DNA of 64,000 bases from Tropicimonas aquimaris (GTDB lineage Bacteria; Pseudomonadota; Alphaproteobacteria; Rhodobacterales; Rhodobacteraceae): the NCBI RefSeq assembly GCF_042676185.1, contig NZ_JBHTJT010000006.1, positions 324,522 through 388,521 of the forward strand, given 5' to 3'. Numbering within the stretch: position 1 is the stretch's first letter; every line of letters begins with the position of its first letter. Of this stretch, positions 1 through 10,183 are shown piece by piece. A program made the translations under genes and the position numbers. The notes beneath the pieces were generated by a model. It saw only the letters and a program-made list of their open reading frames with translations, made no database searches and was not told where the DNA came from.

Positions 1-294
1 GTCCGGAAGCACGCCGGTGTAGGAGACCTGCACCGAGGCGCCGCCATCGGTCACGCTGAAGGTGATGGTCTCGCCCTGCCCGCGCACCAGCGTGCCCTCC
101 TCCACCAGGCCGCCGATCCGGAAGGTCTCGCGCTCCGCCGGCGGCTCGGCGACCACGTCGGACGGGGCGCGGAAATAGTTGATCCCGTCCCGCATCGCGT
201 AGCCGACCAGCGCCGTGCTGCCCGCCAGGGCGATAAAGGCCACCAGGATCACCTGGATCCGGCGCTTCTTCTTGAGCCCTTTCATTCCCTGCAT
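1..294 (-). CDS. ccmE: Cytochrome c maturation protein CcmE (partial, 3' end outside window)
   Basis: Periplasmic haem chaperone that takes haem from CcmC and hands it to the CcmF/H ligase during c-type cytochrome assembly. The first 98 codons are visible. A short basic N-terminus (MQGMKGLKKKRR) is followed by one hydrophobic segment (about residues 13-32) and then the start of the OB-fold domain (FRIGGLVEEGTLVRG, then ITFSVTDGG), the usual CcmE order. The haem-binding His lies beyond the window edge. It is 34 bp downstream of argC on the same strand. The family call rests on this N-terminal third only. Confidence 0.9.
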   Translation of the reverse strand, partial: MQGMKGLKKKRRIQVILVAFIALAGSTALVGYAMRDGINYFRAPSDVVAEPPAERETFRIGGLVEEGTLVRGQGETITFSVTDGGASVQVSYTGVLPD

Positions 295-328
295 GGTCGT
301 CGCCCTCCCTCGGAGACAGCCCCGGGCC

Positions 329-1357
329 TCACGGATAGACGGGGGCCAGCATAAGCCCCTCGGTCTCCGGCAGCCCGAGCATAAGGTTCGCGTTCTGGAT
401 CGCCTGGCCGGACGACCCCTTGGTAAGGTTGTCCAGCGTGGCATAGACCGTCGCTCGCCCCGCCGCGCGCTCCTTCACCACGCCGATATGGACGAAGTTG
501 CTCGCCCGCACGTGCTTGGCCGCGGGCACCTCGCCCATCGGCAGCACGGCGAAGAACGGCTCGTCGCCATAGGCCGCCCGCATCGTCGCATGTATCTCGG
601 CCGCATCGCCGCGCACGTAGGTCGCGGCCAGGATGCCCCGGTTGGCGGGCAGCAGCGTCGGGGTGAACTGCACCTCGACCTTGCGGCCGGCGGCCTTGCT
701 GAACTCCTGATCGAACTCGCCCAGGTGCCGGTGCTTGCCACCGACACTGTAGGGGAACCAGCTTTCCGACAGCTCGGCATGCAGAAGGTTCTCCTTGAGC
801 GACCGCCCGGCCCCGCTGACGCCCACCTTCATGTCGAGGATGATGTCGTCGAGGTCGATCACCCCGGCCCGGATCAGCGGCAGCAGCGAATAGAGCCCCG
901 TCGCCGCATTGCAGCCGGTGCCGGCGACCAGCCGAGCGCCGCGGATCTCGTCGCGGTAGAACTCGGTGAGGCCATAGACGGCCTCCTTCTGAAGCTCAGG
1001 CGCCGAATGCGGCTTGCCGTACCATTTCTCGTATTCCGCCGGGTCGCGCAGCCGGAAATCGGCGGACAGGTCCACCACCTTCACACTCCGCGGCAGCTCC
1101 GCGATCACCGCCTGGCTCGTGGCATGGGGCAGCGCGCAGAAGCACAGGTCGACGCAGTCGAAGTCGATCTCCTCGATCTTCTGCAGCGGCGGCAGGTCGA
1201 GGTGGCGCAGGTGTGGGTAGACCTCCGACATCGCCATGCCAGCCTTGCGGTCGCCCGACAGCGCACGCACCTCCAGGCCGGGATGCGTTGCGATCAGGCG
1301 TACGAGTTCGGCGCCGGTGTAGCCGGACGCCCCGAGGATGGCGACGGAATAGGTCAT
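329..1357 (-). CDS. argC: N-acetyl-gamma-glutamyl-phosphate reductase
   Basis: NADPH-dependent reduction of N-acetylglutamyl phosphate to the semialdehyde, third step of arginine biosynthesis, cytosolic. The 342-aa product has the Rossmann motif GASGYTGAEL at residues 9-18, the catalytic-cysteine segment GTGCNAATG near residue 149, and the conserved GKHRHLGE stretch near residue 205. Length and motifs fit the standard ArgC class. murI lies 55 bp upstream and ccmE follows on the same strand, so co-transcription is possible. No regulatory element was recognised in the short spacers. Confidence 0.96.
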   Translation of the reverse strand: MTYSVAILGASGYTGAELVRLIATHPGLEVRALSGDRKAGMAMSEVYPHLRHLDLPPLQKIEEIDFDCVDLCFCALPHATSQAVIAELPRSVKVVDLSADFRLRDPAEYEKWYGKPHSAPELQKEAVYGLTEFYRDEIRGARLVAGTGCNAATGLYSLLPLIRAGVIDLDDIILDMKVGVSGAGRSLKENLLHAELSESWFPYSVGGKHRHLGEFDQEFSKAAGRKVEVQFTPTLLPANRGILAATYVRGDAAEIHATMRAAYGDEPFFAVLPMGEVPAAKHVRASNFVHIGVVKERAAGRATVYATLDNLTKGSSGQAIQNANLMLGLPETEGLMLAPVYP

Positions 1358-1412
1358 GTCTGCCCTTACATATTAGGATTTCGATTGCGTCAAAGGTCGA
1401 GAATTGCCGCAC

Positions 1413-2225
1413 TCACGCGGCGGTGAACTCGATCTGTCGTCGCAGGAACTGGGTCGCACGGCTCGAAACCCTGCGCGGATCGCCGGTGGTCAGGAAGCGC
1501 GGCGCCTCGCCCGGCCCGATCATAGCGGGGTGACGTTCGAGGTAATCGGCAAGGCTCTCCGCCACCAGGTTGGCCTGGGAATAGACCTTCACGTCGGGGC
1601 CGAGCGCATCGCGGAAGATGTCTTCCATCAGCGGGTAATGGGTGCAGCCGAGGATCGCGGCCTCCGGGTCCGGCATCTTGCGCTTGAGCGCGTCGACATG
1701 GCTGCGTACCAGCGCCTCGGCGAGGATCATGTCCCCCTCCTCGATCGCATCCACCACGCCGCCACAGGCCTGCGCCTCCACGTCGACCCCGATGGCACGG
1801 AAGGCCAGCTCGCGCTGGAAGGCCCGGCTGCGCACCGTCGCCGGCGTGGCGAACAGCGCCACATGCTTCACCTCGACCTCGCGCGGCGGCGAGTTGTCCC
1901 CCCACTGGCGTTCAGTCAGCGCCTCGATCAGCGGCACGAAGACACCGAGCACCCGCTTCTCGCGCGGCACCCAGCTCTCCTGCATCCGCCGCAGCGCGGC
2001 CGCAGAGGCCGTGTTGCAGGCGAGAATCACCAGGTCGCACCCCTCCTGCCACATCCGCTCCACCGCCGAGGTGGTCAGCGCATAGACGTCGTCGGCGTCC
2101 CGCACGCCGTAGGGCGCATGGGCGTTGTCGCCGAAATAGACGAAGGGCACCTCGGGGAGACGCTTGCTCACCGCATCCAGAACGGTCAGCCCGCCCAGCC
2201 CGCTGTCGAATATGCCAACTGCCAT
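1413..2225 (-). CDS. murI: Glutamate racemase
   Basis: Interconverts L- and D-glutamate to supply D-Glu for peptidoglycan; cytosolic. The 270-aa product shows the N-terminal motif GIFDSGLGG with the first catalytic region, VYFGDNAHAPYG, LVILACNTASA with the first catalytic Cys, and AILGCTHYPL with the second catalytic Cys. Its ATG overlaps the TGA of the upstream acyltransferase by one base (TGATG), which suggests translational coupling. Confidence 0.96.
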   Translation of the reverse strand: MAVGIFDSGLGGLTVLDAVSKRLPEVPFVYFGDNAHAPYGVRDADDVYALTTSAVERMWQEGCDLVILACNTASAAALRRMQESWVPREKRVLGVFVPLIEALTERQWGDNSPPREVEVKHVALFATPATVRSRAFQRELAFRAIGVDVEAQACGGVVDAIEEGDMILAEALVRSHVDALKRKMPDPEAAILGCTHYPLMEDIFRDALGPDVKVYSQANLVAESLADYLERHPAMIGPGEAPRFLTTGDPRRVSSRATQFLRRQIEFTAA

Positions 2226-3130
2226 CAGTAGATCCGTGGCCCCCTCTCGCCCTTGTCTTCCCGGTATCTGTCCTCGAATTCGAAGCCATAGTCGAGCGAC
2301 TTCAACGGCCGCGGCGACAGCGCATAGGTCTCGGAGCGCAGAAAATCCATCATCGCGCGGGAATCCCCGGCCCGCTTGGCCAGTTCCTCGCGCGGGATCG
2401 GCTCGCCGATCACCACCCGGACGGGCTCGTCCACCCGCTTGCGGAACTCCTTGATCAGCAGCGCGAGCCGCAAGGTGGAATGCAGGTGGCTGGCGAACTG
2501 GAACAGCCGGCTGTTGTGCCCCTCGAAGAAGATCGGCACCACAGAGGCGTTCGACTTGGCCACCATCCGCGCGGTGAAGCTGCGCCAGCCCGGATCCATC
2601 GGCCGGGTGAACGGCCTGGCCGCGGTCGAGACGGTGCCGCCGGGAAACACCCCGATCGCGCCGCCCGCGGCGAGGTATTCCAGTGCGATCTTCCGGGTCG
2701 CCAGGTTCTCCTTCATCGCCTCCTTGGACTCGTCGAAGGAGACCGGCAGAATCACCTTGTTCAGGTCCTCGGCCTTGCGGAACACGCTGTTGGCGAGAAT
2801 GCGGAAATCCCCCCGCACGATCGACAGCATATGCCCCATTATCAACCCGTCGAGGATGCCGTAGGGATGGTTGGCGATCAGGATCAGCGGCCCCTCGGTC
2901 GGGATGTTGTCGAGGCTTCCGCCGACCACGTCGAGGCTCAGCCCGTAGCGCGCGACCATCACCCCCCAGAAATCCTTGCCCGCGGCGACCTCGTGCTCAT
3001 AGCCCTCCGCCCGCCGGATCAGCCCGATCCTGCCGGTGGCGTTCTCCAGAACCCGCACCAGAGCCCGGCCGCCCCGCGACCGAACGCTCGTTGCATAGCT
3101 TATGTCTCGGGCGACATGCCTGCCTGCCAT
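2225..3130 (-). CDS. Lysophospholipid acyltransferase (PlsC-like) family protein
   Basis: Probable membrane-associated acyltransferase transferring a fatty acyl group to a lyso-lipid or glycerol-phosphate type acceptor. The 301-aa product has the acyltransferase block ILIANHPYGILDG (a variant of the NHX4D motif with one extra residue, as in haemolysin-like PlsC proteins) and the downstream block GVFPGGTVS. The start at 3130 was chosen because GGAGG lies 8 bases upstream; longer in-frame starts at 3160, 3202 and 3340 lack this. The gene overlaps murI by one base. The substrate cannot be read from sequence; ornithine-lipid or phospholipid synthesis are both possible. Confidence 0.8.
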   Translation of the reverse strand: MAGRHVARDISYATSVRSRGGRALVRVLENATGRIGLIRRAEGYEHEVAAGKDFWGVMVARYGLSLDVVGGSLDNIPTEGPLILIANHPYGILDGLIMGHMLSIVRGDFRILANSVFRKAEDLNKVILPVSFDESKEAMKENLATRKIALEYLAAGGAIGVFPGGTVSTAARPFTRPMDPGWRSFTARMVAKSNASVVPIFFEGHNSRLFQFASHLHSTLRLALLIKEFRKRVDEPVRVVIGEPIPREELAKRAGDSRAMMDFLRSETYALSPRPLKSLDYGFEFEDRYREDKGERGPRIY

Positions 3131-3381
3131 TCCAGCTGCCTCCAATCTGCCGGGCGTCATACAGTGCCTTCCGGAGCTTAGCCACATCATATAGGACAGC
3201 ATGACAGGTATAGGGAGGGCCGCGGCGCTCCCTCGGCCGATCGCCGGGCGGCGACCGGGGCCAAGTCGTCGCGATTTACAAATTTTCACGCATTGGGGAT
3301 ATGATCCTGGCGCAGAGCGTGCCAAAACGCTTTGACGCATCCGCGGACCATCGCCAACCTTCGCAGCCGGAATTGAAATCC

Positions 3382-4293
3382 ATGGATTGGGACAAGCTCA
3401 GGATCTTTCACGCCGTCGCTTCCGCCGGAAGTCTCACCCACGCGGGAGATTCCCTCCACCTGAGCCAGTCGGCCGTCTCGCGGCAGATTCGCGCGCTCGA
3501 GGAGAGCCTAAACACCACCCTGTTCCACCGGCACGCCCGCGGCCTGATCCTCACCGAGCAGGGCGAGCTTCTGTACGAGGCGACCCGCGGCATGAGCAAG
3601 CGGCTGGAGGCCGCCTCGGCCCGCATTCGAGACAGCGAGGAGGAGGTCTTCGGCGAGTTGCGCGTGACCACCGCCCACGGATTCGGCTGCCTCTGGCTGG
3701 CGCCGCGTCTGGCCAAGCTCTACAGCAAGTACCCCGATCTCAACATCGACCTGATGCTGGAAGAGCGGGTGCTCGACCTGCCGATGCGCGAGGCCGATGT
3801 CGCGATCCGGATGAAGGAGCCCTCGCAGGCCGACCTGATCCGCAAGCGCCTGATGACGGTCCGGATGCGGCTCTACGCATCGCGGGACTACATCGAGCAG
3901 TTCGGCATGCCGCAAACCGCGGACGAGATGCGCGACCATCGGCTGATCTGCCAGGGGACCTCCTCTACCCAGGTCTCGGCCGGCGCTTCGATGGTGCAGT
4001 GGCTGATCGGGCACGACATCACCTCGCGGCTGAACGTCAACAACTACTTCGGCGTTCTGCAATGCGTGAAGAACAACCTCGGCATCGGCGTCCTGCCCGA
4101 CTACATCGTCGCATCGGAGCCCTACTTGGTGCGCGTCCTTCCAGAAGTGGAAAGCGCCGAAGTGCCGGTGTTCCTCGCCTATCCCGAGGAACTGCGGCAA
4201 TCCAAGCGCATCGCCGCCTTCCGCGACTTCGTGGTCGAGGAGATCCAGGCACACCGCCGGATTCTCGAAGCCAGCCAGTCCGAAGAAGGCTGA
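3382..4293 (+). CDS. LysR family transcriptional regulator
   Basis: A 303-aa LysR-type regulator. The N-terminal winged helix-turn-helix (about residues 1-60, with AGDSLHLSQSAVSRQIRALE) is followed by a substrate-binding domain that starts near GELRVTTAHGFG. The start at 3382 (MDWDKLRIF) aligns with the usual LysR N-terminus, although an in-frame ATG lies at 3301. It diverges from the acyltransferase across a roughly 250-bp gap. The target genes and effector are not deducible; autoregulation is typical of the family. Confidence 0.88.
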   Translation: MDWDKLRIFHAVASAGSLTHAGDSLHLSQSAVSRQIRALEESLNTTLFHRHARGLILTEQGELLYEATRGMSKRLEAASARIRDSEEEVFGELRVTTAHGFGCLWLAPRLAKLYSKYPDLNIDLMLEERVLDLPMREADVAIRMKEPSQADLIRKRLMTVRMRLYASRDYIEQFGMPQTADEMRDHRLICQGTSSTQVSAGASMVQWLIGHDITSRLNVNNYFGVLQCVKNNLGIGVLPDYIVASEPYLVRVLPEVESAEVPVFLAYPEELRQSKRIAAFRDFVVEEIQAHRRILEASQSEEG

Positions 4294-4410
4294 CAGGTCC
4301 CTCCCGGCCAGCGTCCAGGCGTCGTTGCAGTTGCAACACAGGCAAAGCTGCTATTTGCACTTGCGGCAATTTTGGACTTGAACCGGACCGTTCACTTTTC
4401 TAAATCCAGA

Positions 4411-4485
4411 GTATCGACGGGCGTTATTCGCTCGTCTTTACCTCCCTGTTGGACTTGGGCCGAGACTTGTCTCGGCCTTTTTTTT
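4411..4485 (+). ncRNA. Candidate small RNA with exposed CCUCCC between two hairpins
   Basis: No ORF of either strand explains this stretch between the LysR gene and the transglycosylase. Hairpin 1 is an 8-bp stem (4416-4423 with 4429-4436, loop TTATT, one G-U pair). A single-stranded linker with ACCTCCC (4440-4446) follows. Hairpin 2 is an 8-bp perfect GC-rich stem with a CTTG loop (4458-4477) and then T8, a canonical intrinsic terminator. A weak promoter-like TTGAAC lies at 4378-4383. The architecture resembles alphaproteobacterial anti-Shine-Dalgarno (cuckoo/CcsR-type) sRNAs, but membership in that family is inference. Confidence 0.5.
4458..4485 (+). terminator. Strong Rho-independent terminator
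   Basis: Perfect stem GGCCGAGA / TCTCGGCC with tetraloop CTTG followed by eight T. It lies 165 bp after the LysR stop and ends the candidate small RNA. Confidence 0.9.
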
Positions 4486-4611
4486 CGACCTTTTCGTGCC
4501 CGAACCGCTGAAATTGTCACCGTTTTCCACAGGCCCCTTCCGCGAATCCCGGCATTTTGCAAACCGGAAAGCTGGTCTATGATGCACAAAACCCAGATCC
4601 GGAGATGTCCC

Positions 4612-5412
4612 ATGCTTCGCCAGTTCGCCGCTCTCGCACTCGCCGCGGCACTGTCTCTTCCCACAGCCGGCCACGCCGCCAGCTGCGGCAATTCCGCCTC
4701 CGGCTTCGACGCGTGGAAGCGGGAATTCGCGGCCGAAGCGTCGCGCGCTGGCATCGGCCAGCGCGGCCTCTCGGCCCTCGCCAACACCCAGTATTCCCAG
4801 GCCACGATCAACGCCGACCGCGGCCAGAAGAGCTTCAAGCTCAGCTACGACCAGTTCTGCCAGAAGCGCGGCTGCAACGTGATCGTCTCGCAGGGCAAGA
4901 AGCGCAAGGCGCAGAACCCCGGCTTCTACCAGTCGCTCGAGCGCGCCTATGGCGTCCCCTCCGGCGTCATCATCGCGATTCACGGCATGGAAACCGGATT
5001 CGGCCGCTTCATGGGCGATTCCAACGTCCTCAACGCCACCGCGACCCTCGCCTACGACTGCCGCCGCCCCGCCTTCTTCCAACCCCACCTTCTGGGCGCG
5101 CTGGTGATGATCGACCGGGGCATGATGTCGCCCGGCGCGATCGGCGCCATGCACGGCGAGCTTGGCCACACCCAGTTCCTGCCCGGCAACGCGCTGCGCT
5201 ACGGCCAGGACGGCAACGGCGACGGCCGCATCGACTTCAACGACATGTCCGACGCGCTCGCCTCGACCGCCAACTACCTGCGCATGAAGGGCTGGGCACC
5301 GGGGCAGCCCTACCAGCCGGGCACCCGCAACTACAATGTGCTCAAGGAATGGAACGCGGCCTCCGTATACCAGCAATCGCTTGCCGTGATGGGCGCCCAG
5401 ATCGACGGCTGA
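4612..5412 (+). CDS. Lytic murein transglycosylase (MltB/SLT_2-type)
   Basis: Secreted 266-aa enzyme that cleaves the MurNAc-GlcNAc bond of peptidoglycan non-hydrolytically. A signal peptide (MLRQFAALALAAALSLP, Ala-rich cleavage region near residue 22) precedes the catalytic domain. The motif IHGMETGFGRFMGDSN contains the likely catalytic Glu, and GELGHTQFLPGNALRYG and the DGNGDGRIDFND segment fit the family. The ATG at 4612 has GGAG seven bases upstream; translation from the far-upstream in-frame codons would run through the terminator. No peptidoglycan-binding domain is appended. Confidence 0.87.
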   Translation: MLRQFAALALAAALSLPTAGHAASCGNSASGFDAWKREFAAEASRAGIGQRGLSALANTQYSQATINADRGQKSFKLSYDQFCQKRGCNVIVSQGKKRKAQNPGFYQSLERAYGVPSGVIIAIHGMETGFGRFMGDSNVLNATATLAYDCRRPAFFQPHLLGALVMIDRGMMSPGAIGAMHGELGHTQFLPGNALRYGQDGNGDGRIDFNDMSDALASTANYLRMKGWAPGQPYQPGTRNYNVLKEWNAASVYQQSLAVMGAQIDG

Positions 5413-5451
5413 GCCGGCCCTTCCGGATGCGCGCGATACGCCATCGCCCGC

Positions 5452-5484
5452 GCCCGCTTCTTCTGTCCGAAAATATTCCGGGGG
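5452..5484 (-). repeat. Dispersed intergenic repeat, family 1, copy A
   Basis: Read on the minus strand it gives CCCGGAATATTTTCGGACAG then AAGAAG, matching the core of copies B-D (GCCTCCGGCGGG, GTATTT, CCAAGAAGAAG). It lies just behind the transglycosylase gene and is flanked by a GGGGGCAGCGCCCCC hairpin like copy D. Confidence 0.55.
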
Positions 5485-5514
5485 GGCTGCGGCCCTGCCG
5501 CAGCGGGGGCAGCG

Positions 5515-5538
5515 CCCCCTCCCCCTCCCCCTCCCCCT
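5515..5538 (-). repeat. Four consecutive C5T units; G-quadruplex-forming tract on the minus strand
   Basis: CCCCCT repeated four times, preceded by a GGGGGC/GCCCCC hairpin. The minus strand carries four G5 runs separated by single A bases, 92 bp upstream of purL. The tract is non-coding. Confidence 0.8.
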
Positions 5539-5629
5539 CTCCGAGCCCGCGCAAAGCCGCCCTTGCCCAAACCACCCTTCCCCTTTTCTCCGCGCCCGAA
5601 TAAAAGCGCAGCGGACAAAGGGGACGAAC

Positions 5630-7789
<2,160 letters not shown>

Positions 7790-7810
7790 TCGCGGAGCAC
7801 ACCGAGCGGG

Positions 7811-7862
7811 CCGCGCCGATGGCGCGGTGCCTTCGGCGAGGGTACTTTCGCCAAGAAGACGA
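7811..7862 (+). repeat. Dispersed intergenic repeat, family 1, copy B
   Basis: A GCGCCGATGGCGC hairpin, then TGCCTTCGGCGAGGGTACTT, then CGCCAAGAAGACG. It is a diverged copy of the motif seen at 28242 and 31084, placed 22 bp behind the purL stop codon. Confidence 0.55.
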
Positions 7863-7981
7863 GGCCCGGCACCTCAGGTGACTGGCGCCACGCCGTGGCG
7901 GGGATCGCCCCGCGCACCCTTGCGGCCATTGTCCGACGGCCCTAACTTTCATCGAAACACAACGTGACAGGGATTACACCC

Positions 7982-8224
7982 ATGGCCATCGAGGCCCAGC
8001 AGATCGAGACGCTTCTTCGCGAGGCCTTTCCGCAAGGCAAGGTCAAGGTGACCGACATGGCCGGCGACGGCGCGCATTTCGCCGCCGAGGTGGTGGACGA
8101 GAGCTTTCGCGGCATGAATCGAGTCCAGCAGCAGCGCGCCGTCTATGCCGCGCTCAAGGGCATGATGGACGGCAGCCAGGCCGACCTGCATGCGCTGGCC
8201 CTGACCACCAAGGCGCCGGGCTGA
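7982..8224 (+). CDS. BolA family protein
   Basis: An 80-aa BolA-fold protein. BolA proteins bind [2Fe-2S] clusters together with monothiol glutaredoxins and influence iron and stress responses. The conserved core VKVTDMAGDGAHFAAEVV and the RVQQQRAVYAAL helix are present, with the His characteristic of bacterial BolA. The ATG at 7982 gives the family's normal N-terminus (MAIEAQQIE); a GTG at 7964 is less likely. grxD lies 315 bp downstream in the same direction, which supports a functional BolA-Grx4 pair. The next ORF overlaps its TGA. Confidence 0.92.
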   Translation: MAIEAQQIETLLREAFPQGKVKVTDMAGDGAHFAAEVVDESFRGMNRVQQQRAVYAALKGMMDGSQADLHALALTTKAPG

Positions 8225-8499
8225 TGTCCGGTGGCAACTCCATGGCCGTCACCCTCGCGCTCGCTGCGCTGGCTGGCATCATGGCGTTTGCCCTGAAGCG
8301 GGCTCTCAGTGGTCCATACTCCGGGCTCGACCCGCTGGAAGCTGAAGAAACGGCGCGCCGTGCCTATCTGGAGCAAGCACGGCGCGATGGGGTGGACCCC
8401 AACGTGGCGGATGCCTATGAAATCGAGCTCAGGCTCCGCCGGCGCGAAATGGAACGTCAGCGCAAGGAAGAACTCCGCTCGGACCTCTCCAGAGTGTAG
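8224..8499 (+). CDS. Small membrane-anchored protein, function unknown
   Basis: A 91-aa product with one N-terminal transmembrane segment (about residues 7-25, VTLALAALAGIMAFALKRAL). A strongly charged, probably helical tail follows, rich in Arg and Glu (for example IELRLRRREMERQRKEEL). The ATG overlaps the bolA stop (TGATG), so translation is probably coupled. Its position between bolA and grxD suggests a link to the same Fe-S or redox function, but that is inference; I do not recognise a family. Confidence 0.75.
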   Translation: MSGGNSMAVTLALAALAGIMAFALKRALSGPYSGLDPLEAEETARRAYLEQARRDGVDPNVADAYEIELRLRRREMERQRKEELRSDLSRV

Positions 8500-8539
8500 G
8501 AAACCGCGCCTGCCGGCACAGGACAATGGATGTGAAAAA

Positions 8540-8902
8540 ATGACCGAAGCTAAAGCCCAGATCGAAAAGACCGTCTCCGAGAATGATGTCGTGCTCTACA
8601 TGAAGGGCACCAAGATGGCGCCGCAATGCGGGTTCTCGCAGCGGGTGGCCGGCGTTCTCAACTACATGGGCGTCGATTTCGCCGATGTGAACGTGCTTGC
8701 CGACGAGGAGATCCGCCAGGGCATCAAGGAATATTCGGACTGGCCGACGATCCCGCAGCTCTACGTTAAGGGCGAGTTCGTCGGCGGCTGCGACATCGTC
8801 ACCGAAATGACGCTGTCGGGCGAACTGGACCAACTCTTCGAGAAAAACGGCGTCGCTTACAACAAGGACGCCGCGGACAAGATCCGCGAAGCCAACGCCT
8901 GA
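8540..8902 (+). CDS. grxD: Monothiol glutaredoxin, Grx4 family
   Basis: A 120-aa monothiol glutaredoxin with the CGFS active site inside GTKMAPQCGFSQRV near residues 23-36, and the glutathione-binding segments WPTIPQLYVKGEFVGGCDI. Grx4 proteins carry and transfer [2Fe-2S] clusters and form heterodimers with BolA, whose gene lies two ORFs upstream. Cytosolic. The GGATGTGAAAAA leader gives only a modest ribosome-binding site. A GC-rich hairpin follows the stop codon. Confidence 0.95.
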   Translation: MTEAKAQIEKTVSENDVVLYMKGTKMAPQCGFSQRVAGVLNYMGVDFADVNVLADEEIRQGIKEYSDWPTIPQLYVKGEFVGGCDIVTEMTLSGELDQLFEKNGVAYNKDAADKIREANA

Positions 8903-8907
8903 GTTTC

Positions 8908-8939
8908 CGCCCCGGCGCAGTTTGCGCTGCGTCGGGGCG
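8908..8939 (+). terminator. GC-rich hairpin behind grxD (possible terminator, no U-tract)
   Basis: CCCCGGCGCAG pairs with CTGCGTCGGGG (11 bp or more, one G-T pair) six bases after the grxD stop. It lacks a T-run, so it may be an RNA-stability hairpin instead. Confidence 0.5.
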
Positions 8940-9045
8940 CGCTCGCCGGATGACCCGTGCCCGCCGTTCGGCCGACCGGACACCTACAATGGTCGTCCTG
9001 CCATCCCCGGGTCGCAGCCCCTGGCCGCGTCGGTGCAGCCAGGAC

Positions 9046-9111
9046 CGGCACGCGAAGCGTGCCACGCCCAACCCGCGAAGATGCCGCAAGGCATTGCCAA
9101 GGGGCGGGAGC
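9046..9111 (+). repeat. Dispersed hairpin repeat, family 2, copy 1
   Basis: Hairpin GGCACGCGAAGCGTGCC, then ACGCCCAACCC, then a second hairpin around GATGCCGCAAGGCATT, then GGGGCGGGAGC. It shares the order hairpin / CCCAAC / hairpin / GGGCGGGAGC with four other sites in the window. It lies just behind zapA. Confidence 0.6.
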
Positions 9112-9126
9112 CCCCCGGCCCTGCCG

Positions 9127-9522
9127 TCAGCTTCCGGCCTTTTCCTCGGCCAGCGCAGCCAGCGCCTCGGCACGCGCCGCGATCTCGGCCAGCGTGTCGC
9201 TGACGATCGGCGGGATCACCGCGACTTCCACGCGCTCGGGCTCGGGCGCGGGCATTGCCTTCATCTCCTCGATCAGGCGCTCCTGCCGGGCGAGCTTCTC
9301 CTCCGCGGCGGCTGCCTTTTCCTCGTAGGCCGCCGTGCGGTCCGCGAGCATCAGCCCCGCCATCAGCAGCATCCGGGCGTCCGGCATCCGGCCGATCTGG
9401 CTGACCAGTCCCTGCGCCTCGCGGTCCAGCATCGCCGCCGCGGATTGCAGGAACGGCTCCTCGCCTTCCTGGCAGGCCACGGTGAATTCCTTGCCGCCCA
9501 CGACAATCCGAACTTCAGGCAT
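9127..9522 (-). CDS. zapA: Cell division protein ZapA
   Basis: FtsZ-ring-associated protein that cross-links and stabilises FtsZ filaments. The 131-aa product begins MPEVRIVVGGKEFTVAC, the ZapA globular domain. The DARMLLMAGLMLADR segment and a long Glu/Ala-rich coiled coil (about residues 65-130) follow. It overlaps the end of the upstream coiled-coil gene by 8 bases, indicating a two-gene operon read leftward. Confidence 0.88.
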   Translation of the reverse strand: MPEVRIVVGGKEFTVACQEGEEPFLQSAAAMLDREAQGLVSQIGRMPDARMLLMAGLMLADRTAAYEEKAAAAEEKLARQERLIEEMKAMPAPEPERVEVAVIPPIVSDTLAEIAARAEALAALAEEKAGS

Positions 9523-9931
9523 CGCTTTGCTCCTTCACCAGCGGCTCCAGCGCCGAGATCAGGCCGTCGAGCTCTTCGCGGTCGGCCGAGCGCTGCCCGG
9601 CCAGCGCGGAGAGCTCGGCCTCCAGTTCCACAATCCGTTCCTGCTGGCGGTCCTTCATCGACTTCAGCGACCCGACGCGCTCGCGCAGCTGCCCGCCGGC
9701 GGTGGTTTCCGCCTCGAGCGCCTGGCGCAGCCGCGCCACCTCCGCTTCGGCGGCCTCCGCCCGGGCCTGCGCCTTGCGCGCCTCGGCCTCGGCTGCCTCC
9801 GCGGCCCCGCGGGCGTGATCCAGTTCCTCGGACGAGGCGCCGCCGCCACCGCCCTGGTACCCTTCGACGGCACGTCCGATCCGCGCCATCGCGGCGCTGA
9901 TCCGGCTCTCGAGATCGGCAATTTCGCTCAT
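9515..9931 (-). CDS. Coiled-coil protein upstream of zapA
   Basis: A 138-aa protein made almost entirely of predicted coiled coil (heptad-rich Ala/Glu/Arg from about residue 35), with a short Gly run (GYQGGGGGASS) near the N-terminus. The start at 9931 was chosen because GGAG lies 6 bases upstream; an ATG two codons earlier is too close to it. No catalytic motif is visible. Overlap with zapA suggests a structural role in cell division, perhaps as a ZapA partner, but this is inference. Confidence 0.75.
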   Translation of the reverse strand: MSEIADLESRISAAMARIGRAVEGYQGGGGGASSEELDHARGAAEAAEAEARKAQARAEAAEAEVARLRQALEAETTAGGQLRERVGSLKSMKDRQQERIVELEAELSALAGQRSADREELDGLISALEPLVKEQSDA

Positions 9932-10183
9932 GCTCATCTCCCCGTTTCGCGGCTCTTGTCTCAGGGGCGGGTCCGGCAGCCGCAGCGAATCGGCCCTCCC
10001 CTCAATTGAATGAATACTAACCAACAAGCCAGCGGAATGCGCCCCCCTTGGTGGTCAGGCACTTAGGGCGGCTTCTTCATGCGCGCCAAGCCGCCTTGAC
10101 CCGCCCGCTCCCCCTGCTACACCGCGCCAACCCCTTCTGTCGCGCCCCGTGCGCGACCGCGGCGCATACGAAAGGATCTCGCC

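Noticed and set aside
9932..10183. Possible 6S RNA next to zapA
   Set aside because: 6S RNA often lies near zapA in other bacteria, but I could not find the long bulged hairpin in either zapA spacer.
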